Assembly: GCA_963920525.1 (NCBI GenBank)
Contig: OY986438.1
Span: 94,230,057 to 94,294,056, forward strand
Direction: 5' to 3'
Source: Dichetophora obliterata
Taxonomy: Eukaryota; Arthropoda; Insecta; Diptera; Sciomyzidae
DNA length: 64,000 nt
The notes under the pieces were generated by a model. It searched no databases, was not told the origin of the DNA, and saw only the letters and a program-made list of their open reading frames with translations. Position numbers and translations under genes: made by a program. Of this stretch, positions 42,566-53,897 are shown one piece after another. Every line of letters starts with the position of its first letter. Position 1 is the first letter of the stretch.

Positions 42566-42926
42566 GGTCTGTTCGCGTACTTTTCTGGTAAAAAAATGAA
42601 AAACGTCAAAAGTAATAAAATTGAGAGAGAATTAACTTCAACTTTAAAAAGTAAACGAAAGCTTTCTGGTAAAATAATGAAAAATGTCAAATACGTCTAA
42701 GAAAATCTAAAAAAATTCAGCTGCTACACACACACAGCTACCATTTGACATTTTTCATCTTTTTACAAGATGAAATTCTTCTTGTAAAAACTTTAAAAAA
42801 CTTGAACGGAGAGAAAATGTGATTTCCTCTCTATTACCCAATTCTCTCAGTAAACGAACGCTTTTCAGGCACTTTCTAGAAAAACTTTTGAAATATTTCG
42901 TTTGCATTCGACTACGCGAACAGACC
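42566..42926. mobile_element. MITE with GGTCTGTTCGCGTA ends and TA duplication
   Basis: GGTCTGTTCGCGTA (42566-42579) is inverted at 42913-42926 (TACGCGAACAGACC), with TA on both sides (42564-42565 and 42927-42928). 361 bp, non-coding. The ends resemble those of the inverted repeat at 45007-46921 (AGGTCTGTTTCCATA). Confidence 0.85.
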
Positions 42927-42928
42927 TA

Positions 42929-44615
42929 ATATGAAATATTACTGAGAAATTTTTTTATGCAACAGAATCCCAAGCCATGTTTTTTTTTCAGTCAAATAAA
43001 ATATGTTGTTGTTTTTATTTTTTGTGCAGTGAAAATTGTCAATTTGTTTACAAATATATTATTCTAATAATTTTGGTTAGCGTTGTAAATAAGTTAAAAA
43101 ATTTTAAATTATCGATGAATTTCAACATTTTTTAGATGGGGCTCTATCACTAGGAATAGGTGAATATCAATTGATCAAAAATGCGAGAACTTTCTTCCAA
43201 TTTGGGTCTTCCAATACAGGGTTCAACTTGGCGCAAATCACAAAAAAAAAATAATAAAATAACTTCAAATAAAATTTTTTGAATTTAATTGATAAAGAAT
43301 AATAAATTAATACAAACTTAAAAAATTAATTAAAGAAAAATCCATTCAGCTGAGGACAGAGCTTTAAGAACGCTACTATTTAGCATTGTTAATGACATTT
43401 CTCTCACCGAATGTTAGGTAACTGCATTTTTTTATCATCCATATAGTATTTGCTTATCACACTTAATAAATATTATGAATTTTAATGTTTCATTAACAAT
43501 GCTCAAAAGTGTGGCATTCTTAAATCTCAGTCTACAGCTATACATAATCTATGAAAGTGTTTATAAAATATTACTTTTTAAGCTAATTCTACAATTGCCA
43601 GACAAACTTTATAAAACTATTGAAAATAGTAAGCTTTTATAAGTAAGCTTTTTTTAGTAAGCTTAAGGCTTATGTTTCTAAGCTGATTTTAATATTATTC
43701 TAAAGTATTTTGCCTGGATATGAAATATAATTATTTATAACAAATACTTATGCATAAACCAGAGAAAATAGTTTTAAAAACTTTTTTTTTAAGAGTCTTT
43801 AATTCTTTAAGCTATAAAAAATATTGTATATTTATGTTTACGAATATGTGTTATGTTTTTTAAACCTTTAATTAGCTTTTGTATCTGAATAAAGTTATAT
43901 TAAGAAGATATTTCAAAGATTTTTCAAAATTTTAAAAGAGAAAAGAGCGAACTTTTTCATGTGTTTGTGGGAAAATACGTAAATATACTGGCAACACTGC
44001 ACTGCACTGAACGTCGTTTGAAGGAATTTTTTTTAACAGCTTGACAGCGACATCTTTTTGAATTTTTTCTTCGGTAAAATATAAATTTAGGGAAGATTCT
44101 TACACTGAACCAAAATCCTAAGTGTATTTGAGCACAAATAAGAAAAAATAAGGTTTTTTTTTTTAAAAAATAGTGTCAAATTGACACTAAAAGCGTTTGA
44201 AGGTTAAAAGGGAAATTCCAGATTTAACTTACAAACATAGCAGATCAAGCAAATATTTTAGGTTATGAAAACTGAAACAAAAAGTTTTAGGTATATACAA
44301 GTAAATGTTTAATTTTTTTTGTGATCTTGTTTTAAAGTGCGGTTGCTTAAATTTGCCTTCAGAATCTTAAATCAATTGGAACAGTGCTATACAAAAATCA
44401 GCAACAAGGTATTGTTAAAGTTGAAAAATACAGGAAAAAAAAAATAGAAAATTTTGAATAATTTCTTCTATTACTCCGCCAAGTCCTTTGATATTAGTAT
44501 TTTTTATATACTATTTTAAAGTCCTTAATTTTTTAAATGAAAAACCGTTTTTAATTTGGAAATCGAACTGGACACACAAAAGTTACGTTATGAAATGAAC
44601 CATGGTATAATTATT
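42929..44615. other. AT-rich interval with one small MITE
   Basis: Apart from the element at 43348-43550 there is no gene or recognisable repeat. AAGCTTnnATAAGTAAGCTT-like words near 43630-43680 form local inverted repeats. Confidence 0.4.
43348..43550. mobile_element. Small MITE with AGCTG..GAC.GAG ends
   Basis: Imperfect inverted arms: CAGCTGAGGACAGAGCTTTA and its partner AAATCTCAGTCTACAGCTA, then AGCATTGTTAATGA against TCATTAACAATGCT (perfect). About 200 bp. No TSD assigned. Confidence 0.6.
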
Positions 44616-44907
44616 TGACAAGGTAGCCGTGACAGTTTTTTGGCGATTGGTATTTGTCAAAAACAGCTAAAGAAGTTGTAGTTTGCTGCTGTGGACTAGC
44701 TATGTGCTTATTTTTAACTTTTCTTTGATTCATTAAATTTTTCGCGAAGTTTATTGGAATGTTTTTAGTTTGCTGCGATTGATTAGCTATGCTTAAGTCG
44801 TTGCTTATTTTTTCACTTTTCTTTGATTAATTGCATGAACAGCTAATTTTGACAACTACCCATCGCCGCTCGTGAGAAAAAAGCCAGTCTACGCTACTAC
44901 CTTGTCA
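44616..44907. mobile_element. MITE with TGACAAGGTAG ends
   Basis: TGACAAGGTAG at 44616-44626 is inverted at 44897-44907. Subterminal ACAGCTAA and TTTCTTTGATT repeats occur in both halves, and the right half repeats part of the left (TTTGCTGC, TAGCTATG). 292 bp, non-coding. Confidence 0.68.
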
Positions 44908-45220
44908 GTGATTGTGCCATGGAAATGAACCTACCCAAAATCGTTTTTTCAGCCATGAATCCAGATTTTTAGGGTGTATGCGAAAAACTAAGAATGCAGA
45001 AATATTAGGTCTGTTTCCATATCCACATTGTGGGACCTGTGAGTCACTATTTTCTGTTTCCGTACTTTTTGTGTAAGAAATGGGAGATGAAGAATAAGCA
45101 TCAAATCGTTCTCTCGAGCACAGAATGTGCACAGAGCGTGCTAGAACTCAAGACATCGAGTAAATTAAGAACAAGCATCGAAAAGAACAAGCATTAAGAA
45201 GAACAAGCAAATGTCTTGTA

Positions 45221-46506
45221 TTGGGGGTTGGAATTAATTTTAAAGGTTTTTTTTCGGTTTTTGAGCATTTATTTAGAAACAACGGTACAATGTATATTAT
45301 TCAAAGTATTGTCCATCGTTAGCTACAACATTTTCTCATCTTTCTGGCAGCATATGGATTCCGCGCCGGAAGAACGATTCGTCTTTTGAGGCAATCCACG
45401 AATCGACCCATTTTTTGGTATCCTCGTAAGAAGTGAAGCGCTGCTCAGCCAAGCCATGCGTCATCGATCTGAATAGGTGGTAGTCGGAAGGGGCTATGTC
45501 TGGACTATAAGGCGGGTGGGGTAGCACATCCCAATTCAGCGCCTCCAACGTTTCCTTGACGGTTCTTGCAACATGTGGCCGTGCGTTGTCATGTTGAAAA
45601 ACCACTTTGTCGTGTCTTTTGGCATATTCCGGCCGTTTAACCTTTAATGCTCGGCTCAATTGCATCAATTGTTGTTGGTAGCGTTCCCCAGTGATGATTT
45701 CGTTAGGTTTTAGCAGCTCATAGTACACGACACCCTTCTGATCCCACCAAATACACAGTATAAGCTTGGCGCCATGAATATTCGGCTTGGCCCTCGATGT
45801 TGATGCATGGCCGGGTGGTCCCCACGATTTTTTTCGCTTAGGATTATCGTAATGGATCCACTTTTCATCGCCAGTGACAATACGATGCAAAAAACTCTTC
45901 CTTTTATGCCGTTGAAGCAGTTGTTCGCACATGCAAAATCGCCGTTCAACGTCTCTCGGCTTCAACTGGTACGGCACCCAATTTCCTTGCTTTTGAATCA
46001 TTCCCATGGCCTTCAAGTGTTTGCCGACCGTTGATAAGTCGACTCCCAATGATTCTGACAATTCTTGAAGGGTTTGACACGGGTCTTCATCGAGCAAAGC
46101 CTCCAATTCCTCATCTTCAAACTTTTTCGGCTGGCCCGGACGCTCTTTGTCTTCCGTATCAAAATCACCACTTTTAAACCGACGGAACCAGTACTCACAA
46201 GTAGAAATCGATGGAGCATAGTCCCCGTAAGCCTCAGTAAGCGTGCGTTGTGCTTCAACCGCTTTTTTCTTCAAATGGAAGCACAAAAGTAAACCTTCCC
46301 GCAAATTGCGTTTTGTTGGAACGAAAGTCGACATGTTCACAGAGAAAAAAATATATGTTGTTTACACTTCAGTGGAATGACACATACTGAAAAATGAAGA
46401 TGAACAATGTGCTTTGAAATGAATATAGTCACAGGTGTGCCCGATGCGATCTATTGATAGTTACGCCATCTCTTAGAAAACCTTTAAAACTAATTCCAAC
46501 CCCCAA
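45221..46506 (-). mobile_element. Full-length mariner element
   Basis: Ends TTGGGGGTTGGAATTA and the inverse, with inverted similarity for about 30 bp (continuing ATTTTAAAGGTTTT). TA occurs on both sides (45219-45220 and 46507-46508). 1286 bp is the normal mariner size. One continuous transposase ORF lies on the minus strand. Confidence 0.95.
45336..46340 (-). CDS. mariner transposase, nearly intact (334 codons)
   Basis: Cut-and-paste transposase with a D,D34D active site acting at TA dinucleotides. Residues 1-115 contain the paired helix-turn-helix region (FHLKKKAVEAQRTLTEAYGD; LGVDLSTVGKHLKAMG). NWVPYQL at 120-126 is the linker WVPHEL motif. The triad is Asp158 (VTGDEKW), Asp251 (FQHDNARPH) and Asp286 (YSPDIAPSDYH), with exactly 34 residues between the last two. 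The ATG at 46338 lies close to the TIR, as in other mariners. The only visible lesion is a TGA at 45336-45338 after MLPER. The same frame continues ENVVANDGQYFE to TAA at 45297, so about 13 C-terminal residues are lost (probably TGG to TGA). No frameshift. Whether the truncated protein is active is unknown. Confidence 0.95.
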   Translation of the reverse strand: MNMSTFVPTKRNLREGLLLCFHLKKKAVEAQRTLTEAYGDYAPSISTCEYWFRRFKSGDFDTEDKERPGQPKKFEDEELEALLDEDPCQTLQELSESLGVDLSTVGKHLKAMGMIQKQGNWVPYQLKPRDVERRFCMCEQLLQRHKRKSFLHRIVTGDEKWIHYDNPKRKKSWGPPGHASTSRAKPNIHGAKLILCIWWDQKGVVYYELLKPNEIITGERYQQQLMQLSRALKVKRPEYAKRHDKVVFQHDNARPHVARTVKETLEALNWDVLPHPPYSPDIAPSDYHLFRSMTHGLAEQRFTSYEDTKKWVDSWIASKDESFFRRGIHMLPER

Positions 46507-46921
46507 TAGTTTGGAGGGTGTAATGTTTGCAGTTTCTTTTGGCCTTCCATTTTTAACTATAAATAAATTATTTAAATTAATTTTATAACTTAAAATCATG
46601 GTATAAGTAAATAATTATACAATGGCTTAAAACAACTTTACATACTTCACAATCAAATTGATAATTTTAATTGGCGTTTTTAACGTTTTGTACGATTTTA
46701 TAAAATCAATTTTAATTCACAAACAAAATGACGACAATTTCTATTGGCGCTATTTATGTTTGGCTCGTCTGCTGTCAGAATCAGCTGTTTTGTGCTTGAA
46801 ACTTGCTAGAAGCTGCTTCCGTACTTTTGCCAATATTCTCAAATTTCATTTTTACTCTCTCAGTTCGAGCTTACCAGAAGTTACACAAATCTTACACTGT
46901 GTAGAGTACGGAAACACACCT

Positions 46922-47555
46922 TTTATGTTAAATTATACTTACAACCTATGAGGGTAATAAATATGTTTAAATAATCTACTGATTTCTGTTCCACTTTGGC
47001 TTATAAAGTTTTTTTATTAAGCTATCTTTTGTTTTTCAATTATTTCATATTCAAAATTTTCATTCCGAGGAAATTCTTGAAGCAGAACAGTAAAAATTGT
47101 TTTTAGTTGCTCCAATATTACTCTAAAAAAGAACGTATTAAGTACGTACATACTAAGTAAAGTAGGACATTTTAAAAGGGAATAATAAAAAATATAAAAT
47201 ATTCTGACAAATTTGAGAAATTTAGCAATCTATGGTAAAATTGCTTTTTTAATTAAATTTAATTTCTTTGGGGTTTTTATTTTTGGTTAAAAATTCTTTA
47301 AGAATGGATCAGAAAGGAACAATTTTTTCTGGATAAAAGCAAAGGAGGAATTGCTTGAAAAATTAAACCAAATGAATTTACAAAGACACAAATGAAAATT
47401 AGAATTTCTATTCATCCAGGATTCTTAAAATACAAAATAACAAAATAATTTTTTTGACTTAAAGACAGTTAATTTTTTTAGGTAATTCGTATTTTTGACG
47501 TTTTCTCATATTGGTATGCTTATTTGGAAATGAGAGCAGAAAAAAATCATATGAT
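46922..47555. other. Unassigned AT-rich interval
   Basis: No gene or inverted repeat recognised. Confidence 0.4.
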
Positions 47556-47935
47556 CAATGGCCGCATTCAGCGCAGACAACAGTTGGCAACTGTTGTGTA
47601 AAAATTCGCTGAATGGTACAAATTTGGTAGCACTAACTAAAACAGATGATGTAGCGAACGCCTTTTAATCGAGCGAACAAATTATATGCTACATGAACAC
47701 AACTGTTTATTTAACTGTCACATGCTGTTACTGACTCTGTTAAATTAATAAACGCAGAAAGAACGCAGCAAATTTAAGTGAGAAACCTTTGCAATTGAAT
47801 TAAATTTACATAAAAATTAAATTGAATCTAACTTCTGACGTGTAGAGTAGCAACACATTCAGAGAAAAACATCGTGAACTAAGGTAGCGCTACCATTACA
47901 GTTCACAACAGTTGTCTGCGCTGAATGCGGCCATT
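47556..47935. mobile_element. MITE with CAATGGCCGCATTCAGCGC ends
   Basis: CAATGGCCGCATTCAGCGC, continuing AGACAACAGTTG, is perfectly inverted at the right end (to 47935), about 31 bp of TIR. Internal GGTAGC/GCTACC also pair. 380 bp, non-coding. A relative is at 48298-48543. Confidence 0.87.
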
Positions 47936-48297
47936 GTCATAAGAGCTAAAAATGCACACGGTTGCCCAAATATCATACCAATTGGTACTAAATTGACTAC
48001 TATTAATTTTTTCTAGTACTTTTATTGCTCCGATTTCTTAGTGCAATAATAACTTTTTAAATTATTTTAATTTACTAACTTCAATGAAAATTAAGTTAAA
48101 TAAAGCAATAAGATATATAAATACTAAAATAAATATAATTTTGTTCGTTTATTTTAATAAACACATTAAACCTAACTATGAGACCTAAACAAGAGCTTTT
48201 AGTGGCGCGTTCTCAGCAGCTTTCCGTTAACGCTCAATTTTCATCACTAAATAAGAGCGGCGGCCTTGTGTAAGATGTTGATAAAAAGTTTTCGGCA

Positions 48298-48543
48298 TAT
48301 AGGCCGAATTCAGTGGAGCCAACAGTTGTGAGCTGTTGTGGTGGCGATACCTTAGTGAGAGATGTTTTTCTCTGAATGTGTTGTTACACTTAAAGTCTGA
48401 AAAATAAAGAAATAGTAATAATATAATAGTAACAGTTAAGAATCAGTAAAAAGTTGAATTGTAATGGCTCCCATAATTGTAGCATTTAGTGATCTTTCAA
48501 CACAACAGTTGCCAGCTGTTGACTCCGCTGAATACAGCCATAG
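48298..48543. mobile_element. Diverged relative of the GGCCGCATTCAG MITE
   Basis: TATAGGCCGAATTCAG, then GGAGCCAACAGTTG, inverted as CAGCTGTTGACTCCGCTGAATACAGCCATA. It shares GGCCG.ATTCAG and CAACAGTTG with the element at 47556-47935. 246 bp, non-coding. Confidence 0.75.
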
Positions 48544-48607
48544 TGGCTAATCACAAAGTTTTCACAGAAATTACCATTTCATCGTTTTATGAACCAACGG
48601 TTAACTT

Positions 48608-48690
48608 ATTTAGTCTAGTGAAGAGTGCTCTAGACTATCTACTCTGAGGTCCCCGGTTCGAATGGGGTTCGGGCATGGTTATTTTCGCTT
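48608..48690 (+). other. tRNA-like sequence (SINE head or tRNA pseudogene)
   Basis: TAGTCTAGTGAAGAG fits box A and GGTTCGAATGG fits box B, about 40 bases apart. CCCCG GTTCGAA TGGGG can form a 5-bp T-arm. The acceptor stem is not convincing and no CCA-proximal pairing is seen. It may be the promoter head of a SINE whose body lies downstream, or a decayed tRNA gene. Confidence 0.45.
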
Positions 48691-49298
48691 TCTTTGTTAT
48701 TTACTACATTTAAGAATTATTGAAACAAAAAATCCATGCTATTCATGCTATTCTATTTTACTGCTATTCAATTAACAACGTATATATACTGAAAGCGTAT
48801 AGCTATAATTTTACGCTAAGCGCTTTCATGAACCCACCCTGAGTAAAAACCGAGTTGATTGCATAGTTGTACTAAAAAGAAATTGCCATCACAAAAGTAT
48901 TTCGAACTTTACAGAAATTTTAGATCCATTAATAGTAAGTGCATATATAATTTTTTTAAATTATGTTGATTTTATATGATTTAAATACAAATTCTAAATG
49001 TTTGATAGTTTAAATCATACTTCATTTTAAATACAAATTCCGCAAATAACGCTGATGTAAGCTTACTGAACATACGCTGTTTACATCGACAATACGGCGT
49101 TCATTGAATACCACTAGCATTTCTTTACAATTTGTTTTTTGCCTTAACTAACTTTCTTCTAAATTACACGTTCATCTAATAAAATTCACTAATTAGGTTT
49201 TCAGCAATGACAAAAATAACTTTTTATTTTAAATTTGCAAAGGAACTTTTTAAATTCCTATAATATACTTACAACCTAGCATACACTTACGACGCAAC
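48691..49298. other. Unassigned AT-rich interval
   Basis: Nothing recognised apart from a weak duplication of TTTTAAATACAAATTC near 48980-49040. Confidence 0.35.
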
Positions 49299-49306
49299 AC
49301 CTACAT

Positions 49307-49895
49307 TAGGCCGGGTCGATTTGTGGGGAGGCAAAAAAATCGCCCATTGCTCAGTGAAAATCGTATTCTAAGGATCAAAATAAGAAACTTTGCCCGAGAA
49401 ACTATACCTCTAAAACGAATTCTAATGCCCCAACTTTTGACTTTTGTCCCGTAGGGTCAAATTTTGAAAAATCCCTCTTTGACCCAATTAGAGTGCCCCA
49501 ATCGAGTGCAAATGTAGGACCGACTCCCACTAAATTTGGAGGGCCAATCCACCCATGCCAGTGGCCCCATTTTAGAGTACCCCATTTCGCTGATTTTTTC
49601 ATGTAAAGTGCCAAATATTGTGATTTTTTTAATGTTTGTATGGGGAACCAGGGGGTGTGCCACTGGCATTGGTGGATCGGCTCTCCAAAGTTAGTGGGTG
49701 TCGGTGATACATTTGGACTCGATTAGGGTACTCTAAATGAATCAAAGAGGGATTTTTCAAAATTTGACCCTGCGGAAAAGTTGGGGCATTAGAATTCGTT
49801 TTAGAGGTATAGTTCCTCGGGCAAAGTTTCTTATTTTGATCCCTAGAATACGATTTTCACTGAGCTATGGGCGATTTTTAAATCGACCCGCCCTA
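49307..49895. mobile_element. Short palindromic member of the TAGGGCGGG transposon family
   Basis: TAGGCCGGGTCGATTT at 49307 is inverted at 49880-49895 (AAATCGACCCGCCCTA; one mismatch). ACCTACAT is duplicated exactly on both sides (49299-49306 and 49896-49903). The whole unit is nearly palindromic (GTGAAAATCGTATTCTA, AAACTTTGCCCG, TTAGAGGTATAG, AAAATTTGACCC). It shares the terminal 16 bp and 8-bp TSD with 38737-42216, but the interior is different. The short minus-strand ORFs come from the arms. Confidence 0.9.
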
Positions 49896-50023
49896 ACCTA
49901 CATAGTTTCTTTTTCTTATTAACTTGGCAAGAAATCATTGAAAAACTACTATACTAGAAAACTACGCAACGAAACACTGAAACATACCTTTTTTTCCAAC
50001 AGCACAAAACACTAGGGGTATTC

Positions 50024-50274
50024 ACGATTTAGTGAACTTGCCTGTGCAGTTGAGGACTTGTACAATTGTGCAGTTAGGTTTTCGTGAACACACCACCATC
50101 ACCATTTCAAAGCTGTCAACACAAGTGCACAACTGCTCAAGTCCTCAAGTTGAAGGTAATAGTAGAAAAGCACTTGTGCAGATTTTTGACGTACGTACAT
50201 TTTGTTTTTGTAAAGTGTACAAGTCCTCAAGTCCTCAACTGCACAGGCAAGTGCACTGAATCGTGAATACCCCT
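50024..50274. mobile_element. MITE with AGGGGTATTCACGATT ends and ACT duplication
   Basis: AGGGGTATTCACGATT is inverted at the right end (AATCGTGAATACCCCT). Inside, both arms carry GTGCACTTGCCTGTGCAGTTGAGGACTTG-type sequence. ACT occurs on both sides (50021-50023 and 50275-50277). 251 bp. The 3-bp duplication would fit PIF/Harbinger, with TA duplication (Tc1-like) the alternative. The two overlapping 60-75-codon ORFs are arm sequence. Confidence 0.82.
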
Positions 50275-50277
50275 ACT

Positions 50278-51531
50278 GTTAGCAGATTGTCAAAATATGT
50301 TTGTTTATAAAAAATAAGCATTCGTCAAAAAATACGAATAACCTTATAATAATTAAACCATGGTATGTACCTTGTACTTATTATATAACTGAAAACCTAT
50401 TGGCACATAATTGTCAACAGGCGCCTACAGACATCGTGTGAGAAACGTACATAATTCCTCTACATCTATAAATTACATTAGATACCTAATTACAAAAAAT
50501 TAAAATACTTTTAAATACTTATTTAATACAAAATAATTCAATTTAATACAAAATAATTCAATTTAAAGACTAATAAACTTATTTGATAATTTAGTGAATT
50601 GTTTTATACTTTAAATCTTTTATTAATTTATTTAGTAATTTTCTTAAATTTTTTATTTTTTAAATTATTTAACTAATGTTGAAAAAATGTTACCATACTT
50701 TACTTATTATATTCACCATACCTATACATATGTTTTATTTATATTAACCTTGCTTACATTACCTTAATTACTTTACCTGTTAATTAATATGTACTTACCT
50801 TGATTACTTTACATTGCTTACTTATTTGTTAATTTAATTATTTTAAATACTGTTCTATGATAATTCATAGTGACTGACTTACTTACCTTAGCTAAGTTCT
50901 GTCAAATTCTTAAAATTTTATTTGCTTAATAAATAAAAATTTTTGTAATGAAATTTTAATTGAATAATCTTTTAATTACACGAAAGGTGACTTAGGTTGA
51001 GGTTGAAAATTTTATTAAGGCTAATGAAAGTATTTTCTATTAACAGGAAGGGTGATTATTTGACCTCTTGCTCCCCAAATTAATAGTTTATAAATTTATA
51101 TTACCGATCTTTAATAAATTTAATTTCGGTTTCTTCTTCATGATTTTGTTTTCTTGTTTTATTTTTACGCTCAAAAACCTCTGCATAATTTTATGTCTAT
51201 GTAGCCGACTACGATTTTAAATTGGAGCAAAGCCCACCCCATTTCCCCAGAGCTTGGTTGAAGAGTTAATATGCATAGAAGGCTTCTTAATAATATTCAG
51301 TCGGTGTCGGTCGTTACAAACCTCTCGTATGTGTTTTTCCAAAAGCATGAAATTTTTGCATTTTTGTGGCAGCCATTTCCAAATTTTGAGTTGCAGTTTT
51401 TCTTGCAAAATTTCAATGGATATTTTCTGAATCCTCCGATGGCTCGAAGACTTCCAAAACATGTGTTTAAGTTATCACAGCATTCAGAATAGCGTAAGAA
51501 GAGATCGCCGATTCACAAGGGTTTTTTTTTC
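50278..51531. other. Very AT-rich interval, no gene
   Basis: Long stretch of AT-rich sequence with TTACTTACCTT-like words (50690-50890). ORFs at 51217-51492 show no domain. Nothing assigned. Confidence 0.4.
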
Positions 51532-52501
51532 CCTATGAGCAGGGGCGTGCCGAGGCCATTTTGATTGGGGAGCATCAATGTATTTCGGCGGACTGGATAC
51601 CCTTAATTCCCGACTTTTTTTTCAACACAACATAGTTGAATTATATAAAGTTACTCATCCGTTCGATCAATATAAATAAATCTTAAGGGGTCTTTTTCAT
51701 TTGAACGGCTAAGAAAAACACTTTGTAATTATTTTTACTAAAAACTTTTTTAATGATGAAAAAAAAACTTGTGTACATTATAATACATATAATTAAGTAT
51801 TTTTTGAATTTTTTTTTGGTTTGGCCTTTTTATCTGCTCTCTGAAGCTTTTCGCAATTTGGACATCATTTTTCAAATCCAAAAAGGTGGCAACGATTTCT
51901 CAGCGCTTACAACAGGTAACTGAAAATGTTTTTAGTTCATCTTAACGATAATACTTGATTACGTATAATCAGCCAACTAAACCTTATACCTGTTTTTGGC
52001 GCCATTTTCAAAACAAAAATTAAAAAACACCCTATTTTTTACATTTCTAACGCTCTACAAATTCGAGTTTTAGGTTTTAATAGATGATTGCAGGTAATAA
52101 TCGTAGAGATTTTACAAAAATAAATATATTGCGAAACGGTTTCAGCTCAAACGGCCTTTTTCGTTAATCTTTGGTACCGTTTTAAGAAATCCTGAAATTT
52201 TTAAACCACATATAGTAACACTTTTCTATCTTCGAATCTTTTTCAAGTGAAAAAAATCCCTTAAAGGCAGTTTTCATTTCGTTCCCACTATCAAAGAAAA
52301 TAAAATAAAAGTATTTCAACATTAGCGAATCAGCATTTAAAAATTTATTTTCGTTTTTGTTTTAACAATTCATAGTTTGCATGTGTTAAAAAATAAACAG
52401 GGCTTTCAATTTCTTTTACATTTTTTCTTTTAATATTTTTAATTAATTAAAAAAATAGTGTTTTAAATAAAAAATACAAACTTAATTCTTAAGTATAATA
52501 T

Positions 52502-53005
52502 TTAAATATTAATTCTCCTTTTTTTTAAGGCAGCCCATTGCTGCGCAATATTATCTAAGTTAATAAGATCAACTATGTTCTTTTCCGATGAAAGTATTAA
52601 TAAGTCATTAAGACGTGAGTCACTTTGCGTGGTTCTTAAATAATTTTTAGCTAATTTTAATTTGCTGAACATTCTCTCATTTCCTGAAACAGTAACAGGC
52701 ACTGTACACAGCAAACGCGACATTTTGTTAACTGCAGGAAGAGATTTTTTTTTGCATTCTGAAACATTAGCTGTACCCGATAGAGTTTCTACGCCTTCGC
52801 ATAGATCATAGAATACTTCAAATTCCGCTTTCAATTGCAGTGAATCCAACAAATAATTTTTTGGTAACAATTTTATTGATTCTAGAATTCGCTTTTGGGT
52901 CAAGTTAGTAGAAGATATCATTGGATAAGAGAGTTCATACAGAGGCTTTATTGTTTCTAAGAAACTGCTTAATTTATCTCGCATCAGTGAGGTTATCTTA
53001 TCCAA
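52502..53005 (-). pseudogene. hAT transposase C-terminal domain (ZMYM1-like lineage)
   Basis: The 167-codon open frame ends with the hAT dimerisation domain: VPVTVSGNERMFSKLKLAKN, YLRTTQSDSRLNDLLILSSE, then a terminal helix DLINLDNIAQQWAALKKRRI (family: PVTxxxxERxFSxLKxIKxYLRSTMxxxRLNxLxxLxIE...xxxxxDxFAxxKxRR). The upstream half (YELSYPMISSTNLTQKRILE, LQLKAEFEVFYDLCEG) is helical. The ATG is internal. On the minus strand the gene extends upstream to about 53512 in other frames (HRRRRRLRRNVM, DNLIRSAVALLKSFNVDA). Confidence 0.85.
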
Positions 53006-53512
53006 ACAAGTTTAAATTCTCTTCTATAAAAATAGTTTATCGAAAAATAAGCCGCGTTGGCTTTGTTATCATTCAAACGTTTCGGCGAAGACGACGGCGA
53101 CGGCGATGGCGAATTGAGAATTCCTTTTCAGCATCAACATTAAAAGATTTTAACAATGCAACAGCACTTCTAATTAGGTTATCCGTACCTTCAGATTCCG
53201 AATTTAATTAATTCAGATTCTAATTATTTAAGGGTTCAAGAAATAAATTTCATAGCATTTAAAATATTCAGTTCAACGGCTTCAAGAGATTCAGTCAGGA
53301 GTTTCATATTTACTTGCACATTTTTCGTAAAAACAAGACCTAAAAAAGTCCACAGAAATGAGTTGGTTTGATAGCGAATATGCAGCATTTCGAGTCCACT
53401 TGTCAATTTTCTTAGAGCTTTGGGAAATTTCGTTTAAAACATCAACAATGACATAAAGCGCTGCCTTTATAATTGAATGCAGATATAAAAATGGTGTTCT
53501 TTTTGCCATCAT
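53006..53512 (-). pseudogene. Upstream part of the same hAT transposase, frameshifted
   Basis: The minus strand at 53060-53200 reads DNLIRSAVALLKSFNVDAEK followed by an Arg-rich RHRRRRRLRRN, the basic linker common in ZMYM1-like hATs. At 53291-53512, MMAKRTPFLYLHSIIKAALY, VIVDVLNEISQSSK, then SGLEMLHIRYQT in another frame match the helical insertion domain. Earlier catalytic sequence is not recognised beyond the MITE at 53540. Several frameshifts, no function. Confidence 0.6.
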
Positions 53513-53539
53513 CTCGAGTTTACAAGTTAAAACTGACCT

Positions 53540-53897
53540 ATTGAATAATTACATGAATTAAGATTGTGAGCTTTAGATCAAGTAAGTTTTCAAGAAAGCA
53601 AAAACAACAACAACAACTCTGTATAGAGTCAACCACTTGTCAACCGCTGACTAGACAGTCTGTTTCGGAAATCGCTACATTTTCCTCTTCAGTAGTCTTT
53701 GAGTGATTAAGCTGTGATCAACTCACTGTTTAAACTAGCATATGAATGTGCAGATTTTGGAATTCATTCTTATGAATTGTATGGCTGCTAATCATATGAC
53801 ATTTCAAAGCAGTAGGCTATACAGAGTTGTTGTTGTTGTTGTTGCCTTCTTGAAAACTTACTTGATCTAAAGCTCACAATCTTAATTCATGTAATTC
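53540..53897. mobile_element. MITE inserted in the hAT transposase, 14-bp direct flanks
   Basis: TACATGAATTAAGATTGTG, GAGCTTTAGATCAAG, AAGTTTTCAAGAA in the left arm are perfectly inverted on the right, followed inward by (CAA)n / (TTG)n. TIR about 70 bp. GTTAAAACTGACCT flanks both sides (53526-53539 and 53898-53911), a 14-bp target duplication, unusually long for a TIR element. The transposase reading resumes outside. Confidence 0.83.

Larger units (their letters stand above)
45007..46921. mobile_element. TIR element (AGGTCTGTTTCCATA) split by a mariner
   Basis: AGGTCTGTTTCCATA (45007-45021) is inverted at 46907-46921 with two mismatches (AGGTGTGTTTCCGTA). The mariner at 45221-46506 lies inside; without it about 630 bp remain, non-coding. 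The 75-codon minus-strand frame at 44905 and the 97-codon frame at 46658 overlap the arms and are unlikely genes. Terminal similarity to 42566-42926 suggests related MITEs. Confidence 0.45.

Noticed and set aside
45710..46292. Other ORFs of 75-81 codons across the mariner
   Set aside because: Shadows of the mariner transposase in other frames.
48608..48690. Functional tRNA gene
   Set aside because: Box A and B are present but no acceptor stem pairs; kept only as tRNA-like.
49402..49669. Two 70-codon minus-strand ORFs with Gly/Trp-rich sequence
   Set aside because: Within the palindromic element at 49307-49895; arms read through, no family match.
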